Part shown: positions 1 through 9,047 of the stretch, piece after piece | How positions within the stretch are numbered: the first letter of the stretch is position 1 | How the letters are laid out: the number at the start of each line of letters is the position of its first letter | Assembly (NCBI GenBank): GCA_033060915.1 | Contig: CM065388.1 | Coordinates: forward strand, 21,871,001 to 21,935,000 | Origin: Euryodendron excelsum | Taxonomy: Eukaryota; Streptophyta; Magnoliopsida; Ericales; Pentaphylacaceae | Length of the DNA: 64,000 nucleotides | Reading direction: 5' to 3' | Made by a program: the position numbers and the translations under genes | Notes under the pieces: model-generated | The model's input: only the letters and a program-made list of their open reading frames with translations | What the model was told of the DNA's origin: nothing | Database searches by the model: none

Positions 1-465
1 TCCATAAAATGTTAAGATTAATGTATCTAGGCAAACTTTATAAAATGTTATGTCGTGATTTTTTCTTATTTTAATTTTTGATTTTTGGCCTTCGAATCTT
101 TAAAATTGGAAGTTTGCTTTAATTGATGACAACTTAATTTATAGGACCTTTTTTCTTACATACTTTCTCTGGATGGAGTGTGAATTTAGAGTCACCATTC
201 TAATGACTTTATGTTAGCTTTAAAGGCAAGAGATTACAGTGCTTGTTTAATGTGTGCAAAAGATATAGTAAATGCAGGCCACTAAACAGCAAAAACAACA
301 AATAAGATTTCATCCAAATAGGTCCAAGGTGCCTCCCCTTGTTCATACAAAGCCAATTACTCAGACATATATAATCATTTTTTCTCTGAATATAATTTTG
401 TAAACCCAACCCCCCTTCTCGTTTTCTTGTTGATCCTAACCTAAGAAAATAGTTTATTCAAAATA

Positions 466-638
466 GAAAAATGCTATACGTAATCAAAATTTTCAATTTA
501 TTTTCTTACTCATAGTCATAAGTGAATGGGCCCTACATAAATTTATTAATGAGAAAATACTATACATAAACTAATTTTTTATCTTTTCTTTTACTCACAA
601 AACATAAAGTGAATGGGTCCAACATATATTTATTGATG
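466..638. repeat. Imperfect tandem duplication, about 86 bp x 2
   Basis: Two adjacent segments (about 466-550 and 551-638) share the order: gaaaaatRctatac, then an AT-rich stretch, ttactcaya, taaagtgaatggg, then atttattRatg. Divergence is high, so the duplication is old. No terminal inverted repeats or coding content were seen. Confidence 0.55.
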
Positions 639-1169
639 TGAGTCCTACTGTATTGGGTCTTGTGGCTTAGAAAATAGGTAAGAAATTGGTTTATTTTTAG
701 AGCATTGCTCTTATTAATATGGGTCCTACAGGATAGGAGTGAAAAAAAGGATTGAGAAATGAAAATGTAGAGTTTTTATAGAAAAATTTATATAAAATTT
801 ATCACCAGACTAATGTGGTTGAATGAAAGCTATTCATTAAAAAACCAAGTACCCTTGAGTGTGACTATTATTTACAAAAATATCATTACTGTATCATTTT
901 GGTGAAATATTTTGTACAAAATTTTCTACAAGAACAACATTTTCTTTGTATGGAACAGTACACTTCAAAATAACATCTATACCATCATATGTAAAGCGAC
1001 GGGGCTTGTAGTCCTTAATCCCATTTCTTCCTAGTTAATTAATTAACCAAACTAGCTATCTCGATCACCATCACTTACATGCAAAATGAAGAGTTTAAAT
1101 TAATATTCCAACATACTCGATTTACAAGTAATCATAGCTTTTGTTATATAACCCCCCTCCTCCCAAGCT

Positions 1170-1171
<2 letters not shown>

Positions 1172-1204
<33 letters not shown>

Positions 1205-1219
1205 GCGCACACACACACG
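1172..1219. repeat. (CT)n-(CA)n compound microsatellite
   Basis: A pure CT run from 1172 to 1202 is followed directly by a short CACGCGCACACACACAC stretch. The small reading frame that crosses it on the minus strand (Arg-Glu repeats) is a by-product of the dinucleotide repeat. Confidence 0.95.
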
Positions 1220-1902
1220 CAAAAGAGTATCAAGTCTCAAGTCTTCACTTGTGTCAGAGCACACGCTGTGCATGGAATGACAAATATGTATCAATGGGTT
1301 ATGCATTATAAACACGAAAATTTTTGTTATGCATACATCTGGAATTGATTCGCTCTAGGGCTCCTATTCCCGATCTAGTAACCTACCTGAGTTTGGAAGA
1401 GTAAAACTTTGATATACATATACTGCGTCAAGATCATTTCCAACCTTTCTTAAATATAAGCATCGGCGGAACTAGGATGTCGGCGAGGGTGCCACTTTTG
1501 TATTACCCTCTTATATCGACCATTAAAATTATAATGTACTTGTAAATACCTATTTTACTCACACTCTCACAATTTAGAATCCTCTTTAAGATTCTAACCT
1601 AATGAAATATTAAAATTTTTATATAGTACACTGTTAATCCTAATCCTACCCATATTTGTTTAAGAAATAATTAATTTATTTTTACTTTTCATATTTTGCT
1701 AAGGTTGAACAAATGATGGTTTAATTTTTGTATAAAAATTTAGTATTGCATGCTAATATATTTCTTCTACTTGAACTTAGGAAAATATAATAAAAACAAA
1801 ACTTGAATAATTATATCAATATAAACATTTGTGTTCCAAGTTTTGGCATCTTCAAAACAAAATATTAGTTCCACCCTGTATGGAAGAGCTTGTTTGAAAT
1901 AT

Positions 1903-1958
<56 letters not shown>
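1903..1958. repeat. 56-nt G homopolymer with purine-rich shoulder
   Basis: The sequence is uninterrupted G from 1903 to 1958, followed by GA-rich sequence (ggaaggaaggg, to about 1985) and later a CT-rich stretch (about 2060-2110). A pure G tract this long could form G-quadruplexes, but it is also a classic sequencing or assembly artefact. The glycine- or proline-rich reading frames across it are not genes. Confidence 0.9.
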
Positions 1959-1959
<1 letters not shown>

Positions 1960-2239
1960 AGGAAGGAAGGGAAAGAAAGATAAAGTTTTTTTTTATTTTT
2001 TTTTCTTTTCCCTGTTTGATTTTACCTATGAGAGAAAGGGAAGGGAGGAACAAACATCCATCACTCTCTCTCCCTCTCTTTCTCTCCTTCTACTTTTCTT
2101 TTATTTTCTTTCCAAAACCAAACAAAAGAGAAAAAACACATTTCCTTCATTTTTTCGTTTGCTTCCCTTCCCTTCGTTTCCAAATAGGCTATAAGTTCCA
2201 CCTTTGATACGTATACCACATGATGACTTAGCTAATTTG

Positions 2240-3105
2240 TGATGATCTGCTCCAGGCCAAATGTGTGTGAACTGAGGTTGGATGGAAGATCCTTGAGCTG
2301 TGAGCAACGGTGGGGTGCCTGCCAAAGACATTCTGAAGCTAAAGTTAGGCAATGAAAGATTAAGATTGTAAGCAGAATATGGCTCAATTAGATCATACCT
2401 TGAATGGGAGGCTAAGGCCTTTTTATATAGTGGTTGATAGCTAAGAGTGCCCCTTGGATATCGGCTATGAGTGGAGTGGATCATGCCCCCATGCCACGCC
2501 CTCGTTGTGCCTTTCTTGGGCGCAGTCATGCTCCTAGTAAGATGATGGATGCTGATTCTTAGGTGTGAATCTCGAGATGTGCAGTTGAGGTGCTTGATGT
2601 TGCACTTAGCCTTGCGTGTTGGCTACTCCTCTTTTATTCGGTACTCGTGCTAGGTACGCACTATTTGGACGTCGGACCTGATAACTTTCTGGTCAGGGCC
2701 ATAGCACCGAAGCGTTCTAGAGGTTCTGGTCTGATGGTCATCCTAGAGGACCTAATCTGATCGGTCTTTATCAAATGCCCTCAATTCCTTTGGTCGGCCT
2801 TCGTAAGATCTGGGGAATTTAGTGGTCGGCTTCACCTTCGAATGGGGGGCATTTAATGCACCGCATGATCAATGATGGTAGCGGTTGACAATGGCTGGCA
2901 TCTCTTCGTACTCCCATGACGTGGCGACTGGTGATTGGCTCTTGGTCAGGTTCATGTCCTTTCAACTGCTAATCATTAAGTCTAGGGTAGGTGGTTCAAT
3001 CTTGGCCCTCCATTTTGAACGAGAGAGGGTTTAGGCTTGGCAGTTTGGCTTTGGCTTAACACTTTGCTTTCAAATGATTTTATGCCTATTTTGTTATCCC
3101 AAGAT
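2240..3105 (-). mobile_element. Probable 3' LTR remnant of element 1
   Basis: On the minus strand, CTATATAAAA (2421-2430) looks like a TATA box. It is followed by a leader containing ccaccgttgctcacagctc and cctcagttcacac, wording typical of plant Tat-type LTR 3' ends. A polypurine-like string (aagaaaaaaggg, minus strand, near 3110-3121) lies just inside the element, as expected before a 3' LTR. The position matches: gag-pol runs leftward toward it. The exact termini and a target duplication could not be fixed, so both boundaries are approximate. Confidence 0.4.
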
Positions 3106-3202
3106 TTGCCCTTTTTTCTTGCGCTCATATTCCCAGACTCCTTACGTTGATTCTTGCCTCTCTTGGTAAGATTCTTACTTTTCTTTTGTAGCTGCTACTT
3201 TT

Positions 3203-3961
3203 ATGCGTTGGTTCTTTGCTCGGTGCCTTTGGTATTACAAGCAAACGCATAGAACTCCTTCTTTCCTAGATTTTATGGGTGATTTAAGGTTTCTTGAGTC
3301 TTTTGGTAAGGAACTCGTAGGGCTAATCAAACCTGCACTAGAAAGCATTAGGAACCTGGGCACCATGAATAACCCTAAGGATATCAGTTCCAACTTTAAA
3401 TGGACAGTTGCAAATGATCTGGTCAAGGCTAGATGTGAGGACCCCAATAGTGTCTCCATAAGGAACTCTGGTGCCTTGCTAGAGGAGATTATACCTGAGG
3501 TGGACGCCTCTGCCTCTGCCTCTGAAGTGAGGGTTGATGAGTCTAGGCCTAGGGACAATGTAGTCCCTGGGGTTAGGGATTTTGGGTTTTTTGCGGTCGA
3601 GGTAGAATTAAAGATCACTGCGGTCGAGGTTTGGAGGCTATAGGATGTATACCAGTTCCCTGCCAAGTTGTCCTTCCATATCCCTAGCAAGAAGGATATG
3701 GTTTGCTCTCCAAGGCCAGGGAAATTGATCATTTACAAGGGTGCCTTGGCTGGGGGCCTTAGGCTTCCCCTTGCGCATCCTGTTCGGGAACTATTATGCC
3801 AACTAGGATTGGCCCCTGACCAGATTCTTCTCAATGCGTGGAGGATCTTCTTGGGCTTTGCCGTCATGTGGGGGGGGGGGGATTCCAGCAATGGGAAGGA
3901 CTCCCTATATCCTGAGGAATTTCTATCCCTCTACCACCTAGCGGAGAAAGGGATAGGCTGA
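3203..3961 (+). pseudogene. Antisense Transposase_28-like gene, N-terminal part
   Basis: This plus-strand segment lies antisense to element 1 gag-pol. An opening frame (3203-3643) gives about 146 residues without clear family features. After a frameshift near 3645, a second frame (to 3961) reads LRLPLAHPVRELLCQLGLAP and LLNAWRIFLGFAVMW. This matches my memory of the Pfam Transposase_28 family ('putative gypsy type transposon'), which is found as extra genes in plant Tat elements. A 12-nt G run (3870-3881) breaks the normal spacing after the VMW motif. Solo LTR A interrupts the frame at 3962, and the gene resumes at 9043 with YFSARKKGQNLVTELP, which fits the same family. The molecular function of the family is not known to me. 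Confidence 0.65.
3957..3961. repeat. Target site duplication GCTGA, left copy (LTR A)
   Basis: GCTGA precedes the TGTAAGC start of LTR A and is repeated at 9043-9047 after its GCGACA end. Five bases is the normal Ty3/gypsy target duplication length. Confidence 0.9.
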
Positions 3962-4151
3962 TGTAAGCACCCCATTTTTTACCGCTCGGCAGTCTATACT
4001 CCGTCCAGACTTGTTTTCAAGTCATTGTGGGCATATTCTAATCGAAACCAATTCTCTAGGTCCAAATTCCGTCTTTCCATTGCTTCGCAGGCCTGTCAGG
4101 CCCAAATAGAGGCAAAAGGACCAAAATGCCCTCAGGGGCATTGTCCTTTCC

Positions 4152-4693
4152 TTTCCGTTTCCAATCCCTCTCTCGAGACAGTTTATTCCTCGAGACGGTT
4201 CCAACCCGGGCACGTCTCTTCGGAGACGATAAGACCCCTTTCTAATCCCACTCTCGAGATAGTTTATTCCTCGAGATGGTTCCAATCTAGGCACGTCTCT
4301 TCGGAGACGGTAAGACCCATTTCTAATCCCACTCTCGAGACAGTTTATTCCTTGAGATGGTTCCAATCCAGGCACGTCTCTTCGGAGATGGTAAGACCCC
4401 TTTCCAATCCCACTCTCGAGACAGTTTATTCCTTAAGATGGTTCCAATCCAGGCACGTCTCTTCGGAGACGATAAGTCCCCTTTCCAATCCCACTCTCAA
4501 GATAGCTTATTCCTCGAGACGGTTCCACTCTAGGCACGTCTCTTCGGAGACGATAAGTCCCCTTTCTAATCCCATTCTCGAGACAGTTTATTCTTCGAGA
4601 CGGTTCCAATCCAGGCACGTCTCTTCGGAGACGGTAAGTCCCCTTTCCAATCCCTCTCTCGAGACAGTTTATTCCTCGAGACGGTCCGAGTAG
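4152..4693 (+). repeat. 81-bp tandem array, 7 units (LTR A)
   Basis: The landmark gtttattc (one unit reads gcttattc) recurs at 4181, 4262, 4343, 4424, 4505, 4586 and 4667, a period of exactly 81 bp. Each unit carries CTCGAG palindromes and the inverted repeat CGTCTC-TTCG-GAGACG. Because 81 is a multiple of three, both strands stay open across the array, which explains the long but meaningless reading frames here. Confidence 0.95.
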
Positions 4694-4849
4694 CGAAACT
4701 ACTCACAAAACTGTTAGAGTAGCGGAAATACTCACAAATAGGTCGATATAGGGAATTGTCGACAAACCCCTGTGTCATGACGACCGCCGTTAGAGTTGCG
4801 GAAACACTCAAAACCCAGGTCAACACCAGTGTCTGTTAGCCCACTTTGG

Positions 4850-5545
4850 TGAAAAATGACCAAACTGTCCTTTGGACCTTTTCCGAGACTTTCCAGTTAA
4901 GATGACCATTTTGCCCCTAAGCATCCGAATGCCCCGGGAACCACACCAGCTCTGGGTATCAAACCGGTAATGTCCCGAGAATACTTTTTATAGTATTCTC
5001 AACCTTCCTTTACCTTTTCGGATCATTCCGAGTCAGTTCCGGCCAACCCGGTACAAAATAACTGTTTTGCCCCTAGAGGGGCCGGTCTCCTTTTCCAACC
5101 ACACCGGCTCTGGGTATCAAACTGGTAACCTCCTGAGACTAATTTTGATAGTGTTCTCAACCTCCTTTTACCTTTCTGGATCATTCCGAGTCAGTTCCGG
5201 CCAACCCGGTGCGAAATGACCGTTTTGCCCCTGGTGGGCCGGTCTCCTTTTCCAACCACGCCGGCTCTGGGAATCAAACCGGCAACCTCTGGGAACATTC
5301 TAAATAATGTTTCCAGATCCCAAGTCTTCTTCTGGGACAGTCTGAGTTCGCCCCGGCAGCTTCCCAGTCCGATTGACCGTTTTGCCCCTAATGGCCCAGT
5401 CAACCTTTCCGACACATTTTGTCCTCACTTTTTAAGTCAAATACCTCCAGGACACTATTTCAAGTGTTCCTGCTCCTTTCCGGCCTTCCGAGTAATTCCC
5501 GGCTCCTCCAAATCATTCTCGAACTTTCCGGAGTCACTCCTAGTG
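4850..5545 (+). repeat. Degenerate tandem repeat, 156-167 bp, 4 units (LTR A)
   Basis: The core ttgcccc recurs at 4911, 5067, 5225 and 5392. Each unit also has a ccacaccggctctggg-type block, tcaaaccggtaac, a hairpin-like gag..ctc or ggaa..ttcc pair, and ggatcattccgagtcagtt-type sequence. The same units are present in copies B to G. They lie upstream of the TATA box, in U3. Confidence 0.8.
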
Positions 5546-5641
5546 AAGCCAGGCTAAAAATTGCATGGTAATCACTAGTACAGGCGCTCAAATCTAGTCA
5601 AAGATACGTTGCTTGCCGGCTTATAAAGTTTCCTAACTGGC

Positions 5642-5763
5642 TGGCGCCACTACTAGTGGCGCCAAGCCAAGAATTGGCTTGGCGCCACTCCTAGTGGCAC
5701 CAAGAGCAATTTTGCCCTGGCGCCACTACAACAGGCGCAAGGTTTGTCCAACCTCTATAAATA
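5642..5763 (+). promoter_or_regulatory. Nested GGCGCC palindromes and TATA box (LTR A promoter)
   Basis: Positions 5642-5664 form an inverted repeat with 11-bp arms (TGGCGCCACTA / TAGTGGCGCCA) around one base. 5662-5684 form another (GCCAAGCCAA / TTGGCTTGGC). The whole 5642-5702 stretch is a larger palindrome with about 29-nt arms and three mismatches. A third half-site starts at 5718. TATAAATA at 5756-5763 follows, so transcription should start about 30 bp further on. This is the predicted LTR core promoter. Confidence 0.8.
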
Positions 5764-5846
5764 CAGAGCCTTATTCAATGTGAAAAGGGTCTGCAAACTT
5801 AACCTAGAAATCACATATTTTGATATACAGAGCTTGAGCACCTCCT

Positions 5847-5899
5847 AAACCCTAGCCTCCTTAGGTTTTCCAAACCCTAGCCACCATACACAAACCCTA
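5847..5899 (+). promoter_or_regulatory. Three telo-box motifs (LTR A)
   Basis: AAACCCTA occurs at 5847-5854, 5872-5879 and 5892-5899, 84-143 bp past the TATA box and therefore in the predicted transcribed leader. The telo-box is an established plant promoter and Polycomb-recruiting motif. Its role here is inferred. Confidence 0.7.
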
Positions 5900-6639
5900 G
5901 CCTCTTATACACTCATACACACCTCCATACACTCATACACTAGCCTTTAACCCTCTTTCAAAGACTTAAAGAGTTGCAATCCAAAGCTTGAAGACAACTC
6001 TTGAAGACTAAAGGTGAAGATCAAGACAAAGACCGAAGACCGAAGACAGCACGGCGCGCTAAATAAACAAGACATACGGTAGGCTCCCTATTTAAATTTT
6101 CGCACTTCCCCCCTCTCTCTTCTCTATCCTAACCCACTTGGGTTTTCTCTATTTTAATCCCCCATCTCTTTCCCCCCCTTTCTTTGCATGCTTGAAATAA
6201 GGAGATTCCCGGTCCATGTGTAGGATTAGACTATTGGAGAGTCACCGTGTCGGGGGCTTTCTTCTAGCCTAACCAGAGACCACGTGGGTCCGGCCCCCTT
6301 GATTATGTGGTGAAGCCTTAGCCTTGTATGTTCATGACCCCAAATTGCATTGTGCATATCATAAGTCTTGCATCTTCTAATATTTGTTTTCAAACTCGTT
6401 TTCAAAATCGTTTTCAAACTTGTTTTCAAAATTGCATCAAAATCTCTTTTTCAAAAACTTGTTTTCAAAATCACAATTCTAGGGTGACTCTAGCCTTTCT
6501 ATGGCTAGGGTTGCTTTAGGAAAGTGTTACATTAAAATTGACCTTTTTGGTCTATATTTTCAAATCATATTGTTTTCCAAAACCACTTTCTTAAAGTGGT
6601 TCTAGCCCTCTTATGGCTAGAGTCGCTTTAGGAAAGTGA

Positions 6640-8210
6640 GACGTTTACACACTTTCCAAAAAACTCTCTCTTCGAAAATCTCTTCCTAAAAATCTCTTTT
6701 TCAACATACTTTCCTAAAATTCTCCTCTTCAAAATTGTTTTCAAAAACTCTCTTCCAAAATCTATTTTTCAAAACTCTCTTTTTCAACTCCTCTTCAAAA
6801 TCTTTTTCTCAAAATTCACTTTCTAAAAACACTTCTTAAATTCACTTTCCTAAAAAACTTCTCTCCAACAATCTTTCCAAAAATCTTTCTAAAAAACTCT
6901 CTTTCCCAAAATCTTCCTTGTAGAAACTCCCCTCTAGGATTGTTCCTCCCAAAATCTATGTTTCCAAAAACACACTTTCCAAAAACTCCCCCTTGCCAAA
7001 AATCTTTCCAAAAACTCTCTTCTAAATTCACTTTCCAAAAACTCCTCCCTAGGATTTTCCTTCTAGAAAGCCTTCGTTTCTAAAAACGCACTTTCCAAAA
7101 ACTCTTTTCTTAGAGCCCAAGTCAAGCCCTAGAACTCACAATTAGAAAACCCTAATTTTCTTTCCAAAAACATGATTTTCAAACTTTGCCCAAACCTAGG
7201 TTTCCAAAACCTCTTGTTTTCTACATCAAAACTATACATATTTTCAAAATCTATTTTCTACGTCCAAACTATAGTTTTCCAAAACTAGGGTTTCTAGAAT
7301 CTCCCTTTCCAAATCCTTGCCAAATCCTATCTTCCCTTTAGGAAACCAAATCAAATCTCCCCGTTTAGGAAACTAGATCCTGTCCTTCGTTTTTGGAAAC
7401 AAAATCAAATATTTTTTTTTAGAAACCAAATCTAATCCCTTCCTAATCCAAACCTTTCTTAATTCAATTCCTTCCTAAACCATAAGTTTCTTAAGCCTAA
7501 ACCTTAAATCTTTCTTTAAATTTCAAAATTCAAATCTTTCCTAATTCAACCCTTTCCTAATTCTACCCTCCTTTCAAATCTTAACTTTTCAAACCTAAGT
7601 TTTCAAACTCTTCCTAAACTCAAACCTTTTCTAATCTCAAGATTTTCTAAAACTCTAAAACTTTCTAAATCTTAAACTTTCCTTTTTCAAACCTTTCCAA
7701 ATTCAAACCTTTCCAATTTTCAAAACTTTTCGATTTTCAAAACTTTCCTAATTTGGGAACTTTCCTAATTTGAAAACCTTTCCTTTTTCGAAAACTTTCT
7801 AAACTCAAAACTTTCCAATTTCAAAACTTTCCTAAACCTAAAACTTTCCTAATTCAAAACTTTCTTAATTTGAAACTTTCCAAAAATGAAACTTTCCAAA
7901 AATAACACTTTCCTAATTCGAAACTTTCCTAATCCAAATCTTTCCTAAATTCCAAGTTTCCAAACCTTTCCAAATCTTCCAAGCCAAGTCAAATCTTTCC
8001 TAAGTCTCTTTTCTTTCCTAAGTCTAGGTTTTCTCAAACCTTCTCTTTTTCGAAACAAGTCCAAATCTATCTCTTCAAATCAAAGTCCGATCTTCTCAAT
8101 TTCAATTTCCAATCTCCTCTTCTAATCTCAAATCAAATCCAATTTTCAATTCAATCTCTTTCTTCCAATCCAATCTCTCTCTTCAAATCAATCTCTTTTC
8201 AATCAGACTC
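6640..8210 (+). repeat. G-poor simple-sequence tract (LTR A leader)
   Basis: About 1.6 kb built from variations on ctttcctaa, tttcaaaac and ctttccaaa, with very little G on the sense strand. It lies downstream of the TATA box, so it would form the long leader of the element RNA. The matching region is present in all copies (G/A-rich where the copy is inverted). No coding content. Confidence 0.85.
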
Positions 8211-9042
8211 CGGTCTGAACTACGACTGACCTGATTCCCCCAAAGGGATACATAGGCAACCTTCATAGGTGCGGTCACAAAACTTTTCAAACTTTCAATT
8301 CCACCCTCATGGGTGCGGTTTCAAAAATCTTTCCAAATCCCAAATTCCAATCTATTTTCCAATTTCAAAATTTCTATTTTCAAATTTCTACTTTCAATTT
8401 TCAAACTTTCCAATTTCAAGTTCCATCTCTTCAAATCTATTTTCAAATCAAATTAATCTCTTTCTAAATCTATTTTTCAATTCTCTTCTATTGCACTTGC
8501 ATATCATGCATCATGTTAATTTCTTTTTAAACATTGTTTTTCAAAGTGGATAGGATTGGCCAATAGTTAGTTGAAGACTCTCATAGGTGAATCTAGGGTA
8601 GATTGACATGTAGGTACCGAAAGGGCGGGGTAGGGTGATAGCTTAGTGCGTCTTCCCTACACGTGACCAACCTCCGAACCCAGATCACTGATTTCAAAGA
8701 CCAAAAAGAGTTATTTTTCTAAAAAGGGCTAAATGTTTTTTGAAGGTTGCCAAACAACCTGTTTTCTTAAAAACCCTCTCTTGAGGAGATATTTTCAAAA
8801 TCGTTTTCCAAAAACCCTAAGTGTAGTCTTTGGATTATTCTTAGTTTTTAGGTGACCTAACTCACCTTAATCAAGTTAGGTGACGACTCTGAATCTTTTT
8901 CAAAAGTCCTTTATTTAAACCAGTTTTTCAATTTAAACCTAGTCGCACTCATTCTTCTAGGAGGGTGAGTTCTAATGAGAGAGTACAATATTTTTTCCAC
9001 TTGTGTGAGTTTTTCTCGAGTGCGAAAAATCTGGGAGCGACA

Positions 9043-9047
9043 GCTGA
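9043..9047. repeat. Target site duplication GCTGA, right copy (LTR A)
   Basis: This matches 3957-3961 exactly and shows that LTR A is a clean solo LTR insertion. Confidence 0.9.

Larger units (their letters stand above)
1..1860. other. AT-rich intergenic flank without a gene
   Basis: I see no coding region, RNA gene or recognisable retroelement domain here. The stretch is AT-rich with scattered short reading frames that have no family resemblance. It holds an imperfect duplication (466-638) and a CT/CA microsatellite (1172-1219). A phrase near 1461-1500 (ggcggaactaggat) resembles wording common in plant repeats, so part of this may be an old unclassified transposon remnant. Confidence 0.6.
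3962..9042 (+). mobile_element. Solo LTR, copy A, 5081 bp, giant Tat/Ogre-type LTR
   Basis: The unit starts TGTAAGCACCCC, ends GGGAGCGACA, and is flanked by GCTGA on both sides with no internal region, so it is a solo LTR left by LTR-LTR recombination. Blocks in order: 81-bp array (4152-4693), about 156-167-bp degenerate array (4850-5545), GGCGCC palindromes (5642-5727), TATA box (5756-5763), telo-boxes (5847-5899), CT-rich leader, a G-poor tract (about 6640-8210), and conserved islands near 8215-8280 and 8606-8690. About 5 kb is very long for an LTR, but Ogre/Tat elements are known for LTRs of this size. It interrupts the Transposase_28-like gene. Confidence 0.92.

Noticed and set aside
1890..2207. 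Glycine-rich and proline-rich small proteins around the G run
   Set aside because: Translation of a G/C homopolymer, without any other coding evidence.
2101..2529. A 142-residue minus-strand reading frame
   Set aside because: It crosses a TATA-like box and LTR-type leader text. No domain resemblance, so it is better explained as LTR sequence.
4025..4693. A 222-residue plus-strand reading frame, with open frames on the minus strand as well
   Set aside because: It is a by-product of the 81-bp array: 81 is a multiple of three, so an open unit stays open in all repeats and on both strands. No start context, domain or conservation beyond the DNA repeat.
5101..5560. tcaaaccggtaac-type phrases as pol III promoter boxes
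   Set aside because: Four or more mismatches to the B-box consensus and no A box. They repeat as part of the degenerate U3 units.
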